DNA from: Nelumbo lutea
Taxonomy: Eukaryota > Streptophyta > Magnoliopsida > Proteales > Nelumbonaceae
Assembly: GCA_022828595.1 (NCBI GenBank)
Contig: JAKGHH010000005.1
Coordinates: 63,731,655-63,795,654 of the forward strand
Direction: 5' to 3'
DNA length: 64,000 bases
Part shown: piece by piece, positions 1 through 12,347 of the stretch
Numbering within the stretch: position 1 is the stretch's first letter
How the letters are laid out: every line of letters starts with the position of its first letter
Made by a program: the position numbers and the translations under genes
The notes under the pieces: generated by a model
Told to the model about the DNA's origin: nothing
The model's database searches: none
Seen by the model: only the letters and a program-made list of their open reading frames with translations

Positions 1-1381
1 TGAACTTCATTAAGGTAGGTGTCTATATCAAAAGACCAGAAGATATTCACAATGAAACTAAAAGTTATTTCTGATCCGAAAGATAAGGGACAAGCCTTAT
101 GTGATCAGCACTTTTATCCAAAGGAGGATGGACATAGAATTTGATTGTGCCATTGATTGTACCAACATCTAGGCCTGTTCAGGTCTTCTACATAGTTTTA
201 GCAGTAAACATATTTTACTTGTTAGAGGTTGGTTAATTAATAAACAGATTGATTTCCCAAGGGAGGTATAATTTGGGACATTGTTTTCTTTTGAACATCA
301 ACTTCATCCATCATAAGAGAGCTTCTTTCAGGAGTTCCTTGAAGCTTGGGTGTTCTTGTGGTCATGTAAAAAAGCTTGGAGGTGGGGGAGTTTTAAGGTT
401 CAGAACATAAATAGGGTACCCCCTATAGAAGTGGATTGAGAGACCTGGCTTGGATTTGTAGGGTGGCTAGTTGTTAGAACGCTTCTCACTGGTTGGGGTT
501 TAAAAGAAAGAAATTCCATACTGGAATACATTTGGAAGTTGGGAAGGAGAGACAGCCAAGTTTCAGAAGATGCTTGTTGTAGTATGGTCAAGTTCAAGGT
601 TGAAAGATGAAGAAATTTGGGTTTTTTCCCTTGGATATTCTGAAGAGCTGTTCATCCCAAAGCAAGAGCTTAGAAAGTATAACTTGGAAGTTAAATCTTA
701 GATTTTCTCTTCTACGCAAGATGTTAACATACTTATAAAAGGGAATCTGCACCTGCTACCCAATGCAATGTTTTGAAAACTGGAGCAGGAATCCTGCCAA
801 AATGGCCTCTTCATGTTTTGAATGGTTCAACCATGATTTAACTGGTTCAAATGTGACATCAGCATGATGTCATAATTAATTAAAAAATATCAAACCAGAA
901 AACTGTGGAGAATATTTGAACCATTTAAAGTCGTAAGGTTGGAAGTGGAAGAATATTTTGACCAAGGTCAAGGGCTTTTAGGTATTATCCAAGCATTTTG
1001 TATTTAGGAACTGAAAGGCGTTATTTTTCTGGTCAACTTGGTCAGCCAGCTGGTCTGCTCTGGTTTTCCAAGTACCAGGACTAACTCGCCAATATGACTG
1101 AATGATTATGTTGTTGCTACTTGGCATGTCTTTTTGTTTATCATGATAATTGCCTTGTGGTTCCAGTGCTAACTTATTACAGGATTTCCATTTTTCTTAG
1201 TTACTACTACCAAAGAAGTGCTCCATGAGAAAAACCTTATGTTTTATCTCAATATCATAGCCTAGGTCTTTCATTTTTCTCCATTTCCTTTTTTTTCTTA
1301 TTTCTCATTTAATGGATTAGATGTGCTACTCTTGTGTGGCTTCTGAAAAGAACAATTGTCATGTTATGCTTGCAATTGCAG
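1..1381. other. Intergenic, no supported gene
   Basis: I see no coding exon here. Short open frames lack family motifs and show no splice-supported continuation. The stretch may hold the lost upstream part of the B3 fragment that begins at 1382, but I could not recognise earlier B3 exons. A candidate splice acceptor, a pyrimidine-poor tract ending in TTGCAG, sits at 1376-1381. Confidence 0.4.
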
Positions 1382-1660
1382 TACATTCCAAAAAAGGTGG
1401 TGACTGAAAATATGTTTGAAGTACATCCAAATATGATTCTTTGTGATCCAAGGGGGAGATCATGGCCTGTGAAAGTCTTCACATGGAGGGATGGTCGGAC
1501 TGTGATTGGTAGTGGGTGATATGATTTTTGGAAAGCCAACAATCTAAAATCACAAGACGAATGCACTTTTGAGTTCTGTGGAAAAGGAAAGAATGACAAT
1601 GTAATACAGGTGCACATTCAGCGGTCAAGAGTAATGGCTTCAACACCATATAGGCATTGA
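1382..1660 (+). pseudogene. B3 DNA-binding domain fragment with an internal stop
   Basis: The translated frame reads like the second half of a plant B3 domain of the REM/VRN1 type. It has a beta-strand stretch ending PRGRSWPVKVFTWRDGRT, then YDFWKANNL, then a CTFEF strand and an IQVHIQR ending. In the family a tryptophan normally sits just before the YDFWKAN-like segment (consensus GW..F...N.L..GD.C.FE). Here that codon is TGA at 1517-1519, one base from TGG. The frame stays open on both sides until TGA at 1658-1660. A splice acceptor precedes 1382, but no upstream B3 exon or start codon was recognised. The likely state is a decayed or transposed fragment. A sequencing or assembly error at one base, or a normal gene whose 5' exons lie outside the window, cannot be excluded. 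Confidence 0.6.
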
Positions 1661-3100
1661 AAAGGAAACAAACAAGTTGAAGACTTGAAGGAATGACCAA
1701 AAATGCAGATTCTTTTCTTAAATTCAATGACCACAACAATTGGTGCTACCTATAAACCATGGCGCTACATGAACCTTTGAATAATATATAAATTCCTTGG
1801 TACTACATTACTGGCAAGTTAGCCTTTGATACAACTTATAGAAGTTCACACTAGAACAAGACTTATTTTAGTATACAGGATGCTTGGACTTGATTAACCT
1901 TTGGGTTATTTTTTTCTACATAGTTAGCATGATATTAGTGATTAGTGAAATGTTTCTAGTGCCGGATTTTTTTTTTTAATTTTCAGCTTTGAACTAGTAA
2001 GTTGTTTTTGTGGCACACAACAATTAGGGATCTCTTTGATTTCTATGAAAACTTGGAAGTAACTACATTGAATGAAAAGTTGGTTGTTGATAGATTTTAT
2101 CATGCGAGAAGAGTTTGAAGATTCAATGAACACTTAGATTTTCTGGTTGTTTTCCAGGAAAAGAAGGAAATACTATGAAACGTAAGATTTTATGTAAATG
2201 TTTGTGGAAATAAAGATTAACTTCTGGGAGTTCAGATTGATGGCATGATTCCTTTTCACGTACGCCGCTCCTAATGCCACAAATAAGTTCAGCATTTCAT
2301 TTTCCATCTGTTTAGAACTGCAGTGGTAAATAAGCTTTAGGAGAAGCATTGAGTACTCTAGCTACATTAATATCCATTAATATACACTGAATGAATGCTT
2401 TTAATTAAAACCACTCCTACATGATTTCACAAGTTACTCTGAATAAAACGGGTGTTGAATAAGCTCCCTTTTAAGTTGTAGATAGAGAGATGCTGAACAG
2501 AAGGGATACTTGAGACCACCAACTTCTACGGGCTATGAGATCGACCAACTTGTTGCATGTTTTTAAGCTTGTGAAATAAAAATTTTGAGATTCCACATTT
2601 ACCGGTTCTTTGGCTTTTGTTTTTAAAGCTTGTCAAGTTCACCAAAATAATAAAAAAGGCTTGTTAGGTCAATTTGCAAAAATTCTGCATTTACTTATCC
2701 TTTCGTGACTTGTTTAAGCTGTTAATTACGAGGTTCAATATTAACTGATCCTATGATTTATGCGTTCTAGGTGTGAACATGTGATGGATTAACTCATTTT
2801 GTGGTGTTTATTCTTCATCTTCAGGCTAAGAGACCGTTTGGGAGGGTTTCAGCATTGGCCGATTTCTCAATTCAAAGAAGCTAGCAAGACCAACTTCACC
2901 AGAGAGTCGATTTCTCAATTCAATATTTCAATGTAAGCATTTTTGGGCTTTCTGGGTTTTTCATCAAACATAGGTTCGCAGCTTTCCATGCAGAACCTAT
3001 CTTGCAATGCTGCAATACTATTCCATCCGCACCAATTTTAAATGTTGGATACACCATGCCTGGTGGCCACCGTTCAAAACTCAAAACCAATTATGTATAA
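1661..3100. other. Intergenic, nothing recognised
   Basis: This is AT-rich DNA with no open frame showing family motifs, no tRNA and no clear transposon ends. Some could be 3' untranslated sequence of the B3-type locus, but no evidence decides that. Confidence 0.4.
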
Positions 3101-3398
3101 AGGTACGTTTGGTTGCAGTCGGAATCAAAATCAAAATCATTTGAAATCAAAATTAGAATGACCTATTCTCATAATCTGTTTGGTTTAGATAGGAATCAGA
3201 ATCAGAATTGGAATAAGCTGGAATGAGAATTCTTAAGAGAAGGGGAGGGAATGGAATGGTCATTCCCTCAGATGGGGGAATTCCATTCCAACAGGAATGG
3301 GAACAGAATTCAGTTCCACCCAACCAAATAGTTGCATGTTGCAAACAGAATGACAGATTGTGATTTCAAACCCTTATTCCCACGAACCAAATGGGCCC
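3101..3398. mobile_element. Tourist-like MITE, copy 1 of 4
   Basis: The ends are imperfect inverted repeats. The left end begins AGGTACGTTTGGTT and the right end finishes AACCAAATGGGCCC. It is flanked by TAA on the left and TGA on the right, which fits the 3-bp TNA target site of PIF/Harbinger elements. The interior is purine-rich with many GGAATC/GAATGG motifs. Related copies lie near 34.06-34.22, 34.41-34.72 and 59.27-59.51 kb. No transposase is encoded, so it is non-autonomous. Confidence 0.7.
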
Positions 3399-4290
3399 TG
3401 AATTTGAAAGTGACTTTAAAACCCAAAAGAATGCTTGCAACTGGACCCAATCCGAGTGCAGCGCACTTGAACCATAAAAGCAGATAGAGGAGGACGAGTG
3501 GTGCAACTTGTCAAAATTTAAAACCCAAAAGAATTCTCGGGTTGGTCTCTTGTCAAAATTTAAAAACACCAATTCAGTTAGTTTTGATGATTTTCAATTT
3601 TTGATATTGCAATCAGCAAAAGGGCTTGAAGCTAGTACTGGTTCACGGTAGTTGCTATGTTCAGCTGAAGCCTGAAGAGGGTGAAACTGCTATCCTGTTT
3701 TTGAATTGGATGGGAGAATCAGCTGGTCCTCCAGAAGGGGTGGAACTCGGGTTGACCAACCTGAGTTCACATTTTACACCTACTAGACCGTGTCCAGGTC
3801 AGAATTTTTTAATCTCACCGTACAGGGGGTGCTATCCCATCATAGAGTACCTAAGGTAAAGACCATCCTACTAACCACAATGACCGTAGATGGAACTACT
3901 GAGTCCTGATCAGACATTTCGGGCATCAAAATTGATTGGAGAAAAACCTAACAGACGTTCAATAACACACCCCTTAGACCCTTACATGCACCTTGGATTG
4001 GGAGAATGACTGATCAGCCCAGTTCAAAATTTTTAGCCCCACTATACAGGGGATGAATCATTGTGATTCTGTGAATGAGCTAAATTCTGAGGCATGACCC
4101 ATCCGACAGCTAATCAACAAATTGGACGGTTCAAATTTGTTAGATAGGGAGCCCAGTTGTGTTTGGTGGTGGTTTTATAGATATCTCTTCTTTGTATGAG
4201 ACAAACTCCTATTCACCACTTGATTTGTATCAGATGGAACACGTCACAACTCACAATGACGGTGGGGTAGGGGTTCTCGTGCAAATTGCA
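3399..4290. other. Intergenic region upstream of petM
   Basis: Open frames here (such as 3626-3859) have no recognisable domain and no conserved-looking composition. Two short stretches near 3.80 and 4.03 kb share a motif around TTTTTA and ATACAGGGG/TACAGGGGG, suggesting an old degraded repeat. The end of this stretch is probably the petM promoter. Confidence 0.35.
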
Positions 4291-4293
4291 ATC

Positions 4294-4322
4294 TGACGTC
4301 AACTCTCTCTCTCTCTCTCTCT
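4294..4322 (+). promoter_or_regulatory. Perfect TGACGTCA palindrome and CT tract upstream of petM
   Basis: The 8-bp palindrome TGACGTCA at 4294-4301 is a canonical C-box/CRE core bound by plant bZIP factors. It is followed at once by a CT dinucleotide tract to about 4322, resembling the pyrimidine patches of many plant photosynthesis-gene promoters. It lies about 400 bp before the petM start codon. The site is seen directly; its role is inferred. Confidence 0.4.
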
Positions 4323-4545
4323 AGTTTTATCTTTTATTTTTTTTGGGTAAAGCGCTAATATTTTTCTTGGACGATATGCATTTTCTCCGTGGAAAATAAG
4401 AGAAGCTCATCTAATCTGTTTTGTCAACCAACCATATTGAATTCACCTTATCCAAACTCTTCTCTATCTCCCCAATACAAAGTCCCTCTCTTTATTGTGG
4501 TCGCTCATCTTCAATTTCATAGCCGGAAAAGACCGTCGCCCAAAG

Positions 4546-4695
4546 GTACACCCACCATATCCTCGTTAAATTTAATGAGATTTTTTCAAGTTTTTCGATT
4601 CTCATTCTCCCTTTTTCTGACTATTTCTCCAGTAGAGCTACATAAAATTTTTATTTCTGTCTAATTGTTGTTGCTGAAGGTTGTGAGTCCTGCAG
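4546..4695 (+). other. Probable 5'-UTR intron of petM
   Basis: A good donor (AAAG/GTACAC) at 4546 and an acceptor (TCCTGCAG) ending at 4695 bound 150 bp of T-rich sequence. The acceptor lies three bases before the petM ATG at 4699. This arrangement is common in plant nuclear genes. An unspliced 5'-UTR is the alternative. Confidence 0.45.
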
Positions 4696-4698
4696 AAA

Positions 4699-5076
4699 AT
4701 GGCAACCGCGTCCGCTGCACTCTCTGCGGCCACATGTACCAGTGCCGGCGTGATGAGCGGTCGCAATTCGACCCAGAAGAGAAAGAGCAATGTTGTATAC
4801 ATCGGACTGAATTCCTTTGGAGGGTTGAAAGCCCACAACAGCGTAGCTGCTTTAGGGCTTCCTGTATGCACGGAACAGTCCTTCGCTAAGATAGTGAGCT
4901 CATTGAAGTCTTCATCCCAAAGCAAAGGAAAAGGTGGGGGAGCGCTCTCTTCTACCTGCAATGCCGCAGCTGAGATATTCAAGATTGCTGCAATCATGAA
5001 TGGACTTGTTCTGGTCGGCGTCGCTGTCGGCTTCGTTCTCCTGCGAATAGAAGCGTCTCTGGAGGAAGCCGAGTGA
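4699..5076 (+). CDS. petM: Cytochrome b6f complex subunit 7 (PetM), chloroplast precursor
   Basis: This encodes a 125-residue precursor of PetM, a small single-pass subunit of the thylakoid cytochrome b6f complex. That complex passes electrons from plastoquinol to plastocyanin. Residues 1 to about 85 are rich in Ser, Ala and Lys and poor in acidic residues, as expected for a stromal transit peptide. The mature part, roughly residues 87-125, has the family signature: [12 protein letters not shown], one membrane helix ([17 protein letters not shown]) and an acidic EEAE end. Total length matches land-plant PetM precursors. The start is the first ATG after a likely 5'-UTR splice acceptor, with a purine-rich AAAATGGC context. 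There are no introns in the coding part. A bZIP-type palindrome and CT tract lie upstream. Identification rests on the nearly invariant C-terminal segment. Confidence 0.93.
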   Translation: MATASAALSAATCTSAGVMSGRNSTQKRKSNVVYIGLNSFGGLKAHNSVAALGLPVCTEQSFAKIVSSLKSSSQSKGKGGGALSSTCNAAAEIFKIAAIMNGLVLVGVAVGFVLLRIEASLEEAE

Positions 5077-6373
5077 GACAGTTTAATCTGTAGACCCTCT
5101 CTTGTGTGTTCTTTTTGAATGCGAACTCGATTATTTTGCCTGTTTAAAATCAAGCAAAGTGGGGTGGCTGTTCAAACTGCATATAACAGATCAGTCATAC
5201 ATTTATCATTTCCCACAAAAAAAAAATCATGTTTCTTCTGATTGAAAGGCTCTTATCCCAAACTTTGCGAACCTCAGAAAATTCATGCTTCTTATCCACA
5301 GTTCCACACCAACATGACAAATGCACACTCAGATGAATTGTGAATGCAGAGCAAGAATGGGAATTTAGTAGGGTCTGATGGTCTCGCAATAATTTGTGAA
5401 TTGAAACCAAAGTTTGCAGGGCTGACACCCTTATATTCATTCGCAAACACTAGCTGTTTGGTGATTAATTCGCAATTCCTCCCATTAAGACCTTTATTTG
5501 CTTGCATCCTGTAGGGGGTGGCGGGAGATTGCCCAGCTAAGAGCTCCAACACTTAACCGTAATGCTTGTTAGAAAGAGGCTTGCAGTTAGGGGAGAATCT
5601 CAGGCAACCATAGCCCAAACCCTAATGTGTTAAGACATCAACCTTAAGTCCCTAACCCATCATCACCCATGTAGGAACCAAATTTACAAACACATGCTGC
5701 CACCATGCGCATACAAGCAGTCAAGCGCACGCCATATGATAAACTTAATATTTCATCATCGTCCTCCTCCCCTTCTCACATAAACATGCTTATAATTCTT
5801 ACATTAATGCACAATTTGTACTACATCAGGTTAGGGTTGGGTGGCCCTAGTTAGTCAACCCTAACCCAACCTGACTCTATATCCAATTGGTTTTGAATAC
5901 CAAAGAAAATATAGTGAGATTTTGCAAATTTGTTACCAGCAATCGGCATGTGTGATTGTGTTCCAGACATGATCGGCGCACCCATCACTCTTCAGTAATG
6001 AGTACGTCTGTATCCATTATACAGGAAACATTTTAGGAATTAAAGACCTGCAACTGAAAGAATGAAATTTTAGACGTGAATTTTGAAAATCTAATGACTT
6101 AACATTGCCAACCCTTCATATAATCCCATTTTGGAATACATTCTTGGTGTAGGGGGTAAAAGATGGATGATCAAGATCATCAACCATTCACCTCATCCCA
6201 ATAAGATTCAGTTGGAGTATTTATGAATTTTACAGACCATATCAATGATGTAGAAAAACACCAACAGTCAGTAGCACTGGTCAGCAGGATATCAAACGGG
6301 ACAGTGGGTCCCACTTCGCAGGCTCCTACGAATTCTTCCTTTGATGAAACTGAAAATTTTCTGGAATAATCTC
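5077..6373. other. Intergenic between convergent petM and TMEM147
   Basis: The two genes point toward each other, so this stretch should hold both 3' untranslated regions. No coding frame here is credible. Parts near 6.0-6.37 kb may be TMEM147 3'-UTR, but I could not fix a polyadenylation site. Confidence 0.45.
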
Positions 6374-9300
6374 TTAGGCAGATGGTTTCTGACAAGCAGA
6401 GAAAAGCTGCCAACTAATGAACGCCATCGCCAGTGAGGCAAGCAGTTCAAAGCCCACCACCTTAGGAAAGTGCCATCCCAATCCTCGCCTAAGATAGCTG
6501 CAAAATTGTTTGCTTCGTAAGGAAATTTTTAAGAAAGGTTAATGCAAGAAAAATCTTACATGGTAAGGAACAAAATTAGAATATTACTCAAATGGAAACC
6601 GGGATTTTCAATAAGAAAAACTGTGAGGCTTCAAGAGGTTTGCGACTAGAAAATGTTTTGGTTGTGTGTGTGTGTGTGTGTTAAACCACCATAGGAATGA
6701 GATAGATGAGAACATCAACACATATGAAACATTAATTGGATAAGGGGAATAAGTAGAGAAACTCCAGTACAGTTCAATGTCAAACTCTGCTGGAATATAA
6801 CATTTGATTTCATACAAAAGAAGACTGCCAAAATTCGAATATTTGCATCCACTCATAAGTCAAAGAAGCATAACAGGAACCAAAAGTGTCCCTTTGACCC
6901 AGAAGTGAGTGGTGGCAGCACTGAGTATCTATATGTAGAAACATCACAGAGAAGGTAAATGACCTAAAGAGAACTATCAACGGAGACAAGGTTCAAAGTA
7001 TCGATATATGTGATACACAAATTGCATTTTGTCGATTCAAAGGGGTAATACACTAAGACTAAAAATGTTCCAAGCTTCAAGAATTGCACCAGAGTATCTT
7101 TGGGAAAGTGGCTGCATGTCCCAAATCCCCTTATTTGGGATATTGGTGGGTTCAAAACTGACAAGTATCAGCCGATATGCACCAATAAATTGTGATATTT
7201 TGAACCTTGAATGGAAACTAATCTGAAAAGTGATGCTTTTGAAGACAATCATACTGTAATTGAGAACTAATGACCAAGGTTAAAAAGCAAACCTTGTGAT
7301 GGATGGCATGGTGGCAAGAATTCCAGCACATGCATAAATTATAGGAACTAAGGTCCTGGGTTTATTCTTCCGAAGCCACATCAAAGATCCCAGTGCAGCA
7401 AGAGATACAGTTAAGACCTGAAAATAGAGTAGAAGAAATATGAATCAAGAACCATCAGAACAAAGATATACAAGGAGAGCATTAGACAGAGATAAAAGAA
7501 AGATACTTGACAATGATCATTAAATATCATTTAATTACACTGGTCCAGATAATAGTCACCAAGTTGCAGAAACATTAGAAGTAGGAAAGTGACTTACTAG
7601 ATTTGCATTTGCTTCAAGGCCTTGTAAAATGTATTCCCATGTAAACTCTAATCCTCTTGCTCCCACCCAGAGAGGTGCTAGTCTGTGTAGCACTGAATCA
7701 GCAAAAGCCCATCCTGGCAAAAGGAGAAATATGTTGCATTAGCAATAGAAAGAGATTGTAGTCTCAACCACAATTATATTCTTGCATGCTCAGGAGAAAT
7801 ACCAACAACCATATGCAAGTATGGCTTTACCAACTTTCATGTATAAAAAATTAGTATCAAGAAAAATTTTCCAAAATCTGTGGGAATAGAAAAATAAAAA
7901 AGCCCTCTCCCTCTCCCTCCCTCCCTCCCTCAGGAGAAATAGCAACAACCATATGCAAGTATGGCTTTACCAATTTTCATGTATAAAAAGCATTTGTATT
8001 AACATCAAGAAAAACTTTCCAAAATCTGTGGGGAAAAGAAACAAAGTCCTCTCCCTCTCCGTCTCCGTCTCCCCCTTCTCCTATCCCTCTCCCTCTCCCA
8101 CCTCCCTCCCCCTCCCCCTCCTTCCCTCCCTCCTCTCTCTCTCTCTCTGTCTGTTGTGTAAAACAAAATATAGAACAAGAAAAGGTATACTCACCAAGTC
8201 CAACAGCTTGAAATTTATGATTTTGAGATATGTTTCTATGAGTAAGCTGTGTCAAGGCAAAGTAAAGCCCCGCAACATCAATGAATCCAATTAAAGCTTT
8301 CAATAATTCCTGAAAAAAAAAAAAGATAAAGGATCACTGCAATTTATACTTCATATTCATGAAGTATGACTTTGATTATCACATGATATAATATATCTAT
8401 TTCAAGTGAGACCACAAGGTTAACTAGCTATATGGAAGGCAAAAACCTCCAGATGTTGACCACCAATTGAGCACCTTGTGCAAATATATCCATTTTACAA
8501 ATTCAAATAATAAAAGGATTCCCCAATGGTAATACATATTACAATTTGCTGCCATTTGTATGTGTATACAGTCCAGCAGTAACTCCATACTAATTTTGAT
8601 GATCTAACTAACTTATGACTCTGTTATATACTTATATAACCTCCCTTGCCCCCCCCCCCAGCCCAACAAGAGCCAGGAAAAATGAAAATAAAAAAATCAC
8701 ATGTTCTGAATTCAAAACCGTAAGATGGCACATGGTCAGTCACACATGCCAATTCTCAGTTGGTATATATTGACTCACCAAATATCTAGTTATCAAGCTT
8801 TCATGATTTTCATTTCTATGGACCACATGCTACATGACACCGTGTATGGAAGCCTTCCAAAATAATTTCCCCCTTCATCCCAACTTGCAAGATGACCATT
8901 GAAGGATGAAGTCTGTAACAGAGTTGGGGGGGGGGGAACTCAATAGAAGTTACCTCCATGTATAAGATCTAAAAGGTACTGTGAAAAGTGGTGAGCAACC
9001 ACCCGATGCCTTATCCCAGCTATATGGGGTCAGCTCTCTCTCTTGAATAATGTCCCCTGTATTAATATGTTCCCAAGCAGCCTCCTAGATGAAGAAAGAG
9101 ACTTTTAAGGGAACCAAGGAGAGACAAATTATCCTGTGGAAACAAGGACGGCAAGGAACCAGCATTAAGGTGATGGAAGAAAGATCTAGTGGAAAAGGTG
9201 CCTTGGGGGGTTGAGGACACCTGATGCATTTGTTGAGAAAGAGGAGGAAAGGAAGACTTCATTGAGGGAGGATGAGAGATGAGACCTCTAAAGATCTAAT

Positions 9301-10845
9301 GGAAAAAGTGCCTTGGGGGGTTAAGAACACCAGATGCATTTGTTGGTAAAAGGAGGAAGGAAGACTTCATTGAGAGAGGATAAGAGAGCTGAGACCTCTA
9401 AAGTTTCAGAATCAGTGAGGGCTCTACAGAAATGCCTAAGATGACATTTGATTGAAAAACTCTGCTAACCAGCCTGGAATTTTACAGGCATGGATTGGAA
9501 GATTCAAGCCAACAAGTAATCTGCTCAGCTCTCCACTGAGAATTCCAAATCTGGCATCATTGACCCGTTACCAGTTCTAATATCATTCTTCCTACCTCAA
9601 CCCCACTGCTAAATATCAATCCTAATGCATATCTTGATAACATACTTCATCCATGGTAATAAATACTAGAAGAATCCCCTAAACTGCATGCATTGCTGCA
9701 GAAATGTAACAAAATTAATCATTCTTGGGTTGCCAGGCACATAAACCCTGTATGTCATATATTCTTCAAGAATAAATGTTCTACTCTTAATTACAGGCCC
9801 CTGCATTCCTGTTTCTATGGTATCTGAAGAAAACAACACAAAAATCATTGTATAGTCACTGGAGAAATATATGTAACAAATCTGGAAGACTCTGTTTTGT
9901 GTTCTTTGTTTTGAAGCTGCAAAGAGCACTCCAATTATTCTTAGAAGTGAAATGTATGTGTGTATGTATGTATGTGTGTGTGTGTGTTATAGTATCTATC
10001 AACAAATAAAGCTACTCTTATGTTACATATGTAGATATAAATTACATGCTATTTTTCATCAAAAACAGTAAATAAGAAGATATCACAAAAGACTGAAATT
10101 TGTAAGTACTGATATTCATACTTCTCAAACTTTCCAAGTGCAAGAGTACAAACTTATATATCAACTTACAAAAAATACAAGTTAAAAATTTCAAGCTTCC
10201 ACTAAGAAAATATGGAAATATTATTTTTTTATAAACATGGACATATTAATGCAGGAATAAAGAGGTTCATTTAGAAAACTAAATTAAGTGACAAGTCAAA
10301 ACCTGATATGGATCAAAACTGTCATTCTCGGGTACTTTGAGAAATGTTGCCAGACACACAAGCTGTCAATATAAACAAACAACATCACAATTCCATTTAA
10401 AATGTTGAGAGGCTTGTATGTCAAAGCATAGAAAAAGAGCATCCTCAAGATAATATCAAACAAAATTACTTCTTATGGGTATATATGAATGGAAGACAAA
10501 TAATGCTGGACAACAAATAGTTATACTTTATCTGTATATAGAAACTAGCAATTCTACAACCAAGGACTAAAACCACAGTTGAGGATAAATTACTAAATGA
10601 AGTTGCTTTCAACAGATCAAGCGCAACAAACTCAGGTGAGAAGGGATGCAAAGAAATCTATCTAACCCAGTGGCCCTTTATGTGGTACATTGTGCTATAA
10701 AAGGGTTCCAGATGTTCCCTACATCACCTTATGCCATGTTGCAACTGGCAAAGAAGGAAGATTACTTTTGAGGCTATTTGTGAAAGATTCCTACTGCTGT
10801 TGTTACTTGTAAAAAAAGTCTACACAGTGATTGAACCATGCATGT

Positions 10846-10910
<65 letters not shown>

Positions 10911-12323
10911 CCCCCCCCTTCAGAATGTCAATCAAGTAGCACAAATGTGCAGGGCACACATTCATTTTCCCAATGTTCAATGCATAATTCTAACATTTTC
11001 CTTGGTTGGATGTGGGTTTTTACATTTCTTGATCGATATGGTCTTTTTCCTTCTTTCTCTATGTCCAATAAAAGTCACATAATGTATTAGACAAGTTCCA
11101 TGGAAACACTAAATTGAATCTTGCTTGGATTTTTGAGTTTAACATCTAGAAGTTTAAATTCCTTTAGATGTGGATACCATGAAGGGATGTTGTGGAGTTC
11201 CCGTAAGGTGTTAGTAACTTAATACCAACAATTAGAGCATAACAAAAGGGGTAGATAAGGAGCTGGTTTAATTTCAAATATATTGATGAAAAAATGATTT
11301 GAATCCTAGATAGGAAACAATGAAGATATGCATCAGGATCAACATGGAAACTTGAGGAAGAAAATAAATGCATGCTTTGTTTAATGCAGTCAAGGCCCGC
11401 TGCGCCACTTAACCAAGTAGCACAGTCGACTACTAGCCAGCCACTGTTATTCAAGTCAACTTGAGCCAAGCTTATGGGACCTAGTTGATAAAATGCATAG
11501 TAGCGAGCACCAAAAACCAACAAAATTGTAACGAACACTTGTCGACTCAGATTTTTGGTAATAGTTACCACTTCCAAATAATATCAGTAGGTTAAGTGGC
11601 AGGCCGTAGAATGCCATATTAAAGAATTCCATTGTGTTCTTATCAATAAAATGACCCTAGACAACACTAAGACTCCTACAGAGACCAATTATAAATCATG
11701 CTTACCAACCTTCACTAAAGCTGTTCCAAGATATACAATGGCCGCCTTAACAGAAGTACCAAAAGTATCATACTCTGATCTGCACCACATACCAGCAAAA
11801 AATCAGTATAAAATTTACAACAAATACACAGAACCGACAGCTCTCAAAACAATTCTGAAAAGAAAAGGAATATTATAAAATTTCACTAGAGAATGTAAAT
11901 CAAGCAAATAGTAATCTAAACCCTTGTAAAAGCTTTTCGATAATTTCCACTAATTTGTCTACAAGGTAATCAGGACCATCCACAAAGTGCGCAGATACAA
12001 ATTCGACTTTAAAAGGGAGATTACTTACAGTAAAAACAACTATTTGAGAGAGTTGGACGAGATTAAAAAAAAAAAAGAGCAAATTTTGAAATAAAGTATC
12101 ATTCCGATCGAACAGACGGAAGAAGCTAAATTTGATAATGGGTCCGTTTTCAATTTCGTAAATTTCGAAGTAGGTCGTAAGATCCTGGAGGTGGGGTACC
12201 ATGATGGCAGATCTGTAAATTATCGAGAGAAACTAGGAGGACTTACAATGGCGTTGCGGAATAGTAGACAGCGTGAGGACCAAACGTAAGAATTGCGCAG
12301 TTGAAGAAGTGAAATACCGTCAT
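6374..12323 (-). CDS. TMEM147: TMEM147 homologue, seven-exon ER membrane protein
   Basis: Seven exons on the minus strand give a continuous 228-residue protein: 12323-12247, 11779-11710, 10362-10303, 8309-8195, 7713-7598, 7417-7293 and 6497-6374 (stop TAA). All junctions are GT..AG and phases agree, with exon lengths 77, 70, 60, 115, 116, 125 and 124. The protein starts MTVFHFFNCAILTFGPHAVY and contains ALIGFIDVAGLYFALTQLTH, LWVGARGLEFTW, LRKNKPRTLVPIIYACAG and LRRGLGWHFPKVVGFELL, which I recognise as the plant TMEM147 family (about 228 residues, several membrane helices). In animals TMEM147 sits in the ER with nicalin and NOMO at the translocon; a similar place in plants is inferred. The gene looks intact. 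Introns 2-4 are large (1.3, 2.0 and 0.5 kb) and hold a long TC repeat and tandem duplications. A GA/CT repeat abuts the start codon. Confidence 0.95.
6987..7209. mobile_element. Palindromic MITE, AAGGTTCAAA family, in TMEM147 intron 6
   Basis: The left end CAAGGTTCAAAGTATCGATA and the right end GATATTTTGAACCTTG are inverted repeats around about 220 bp. Related copies occur at 16358-17122, 30914-31128, 39248-39480 and 59018-59240. Their interiors share GATAC/GTATC motifs. No target duplication is certain. It lies wholly between exons 6 and 7. Confidence 0.6.
7791..8070 (+). repeat. 140-bp tandem duplication in TMEM147 intron 4
   Basis: The segment starting CAGGAGAAATACCAACAACC at 7791 recurs at 7931, an offset of 140 bp. 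Each copy ends in a CCCTCTCC-rich pyrimidine run. The second run continues to about 8150 as CT-rich low-complexity sequence. Confidence 0.75.
9182..9403 (+). repeat. 110-bp tandem duplication in TMEM147 intron 3
   Basis: Two direct copies of about 110 bp begin AGATCTAGTGGAAAAGGTGC (9182) and AGATCTAATGGAAAAAGTGC (9292). Both end GAGACCTCTAAAG. They differ at several scattered bases, so the duplication is not very recent. Confidence 0.75.
10848..10918 (+). repeat. (TC)n microsatellite followed by a C run, TMEM147 intron 2
   Basis: There are about thirty TC units, then about ten C residues. A tract this long is likely to vary in length between individuals. Confidence 0.9.
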
Positions 12324-12347
12324 TCTCTCTCTCTCTCTCTCTCTCTC
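12324..12347 (-). repeat. GA/CT microsatellite directly abutting the TMEM147 start codon
   Basis: On the gene strand a run of GA repeats ends exactly at the ATG (12323-12321), so it forms the last part of the 5' leader. GAGA/CT-rich leaders are common in plant genes, but direct contact with the initiation codon is notable. Confidence 0.8.

Noticed and set aside
7953..8303. Frames of about 110 codons on both strands
   Set aside because: They combine TMEM147 exon 4 with intronic CT-rich low-complexity DNA. Only the exon part is real.
9001..9060. CCTTATCCCAGCTATATGGG motif resembling a widespread plant short repeat
   Set aside because: Only about 30 bases match and no element boundaries are visible.
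10774..10980. Arg-Glu repeat protein frame and Ser-Leu repeat frames
   Set aside because: They are translations of the (TC)n microsatellite inside a TMEM147 intron.
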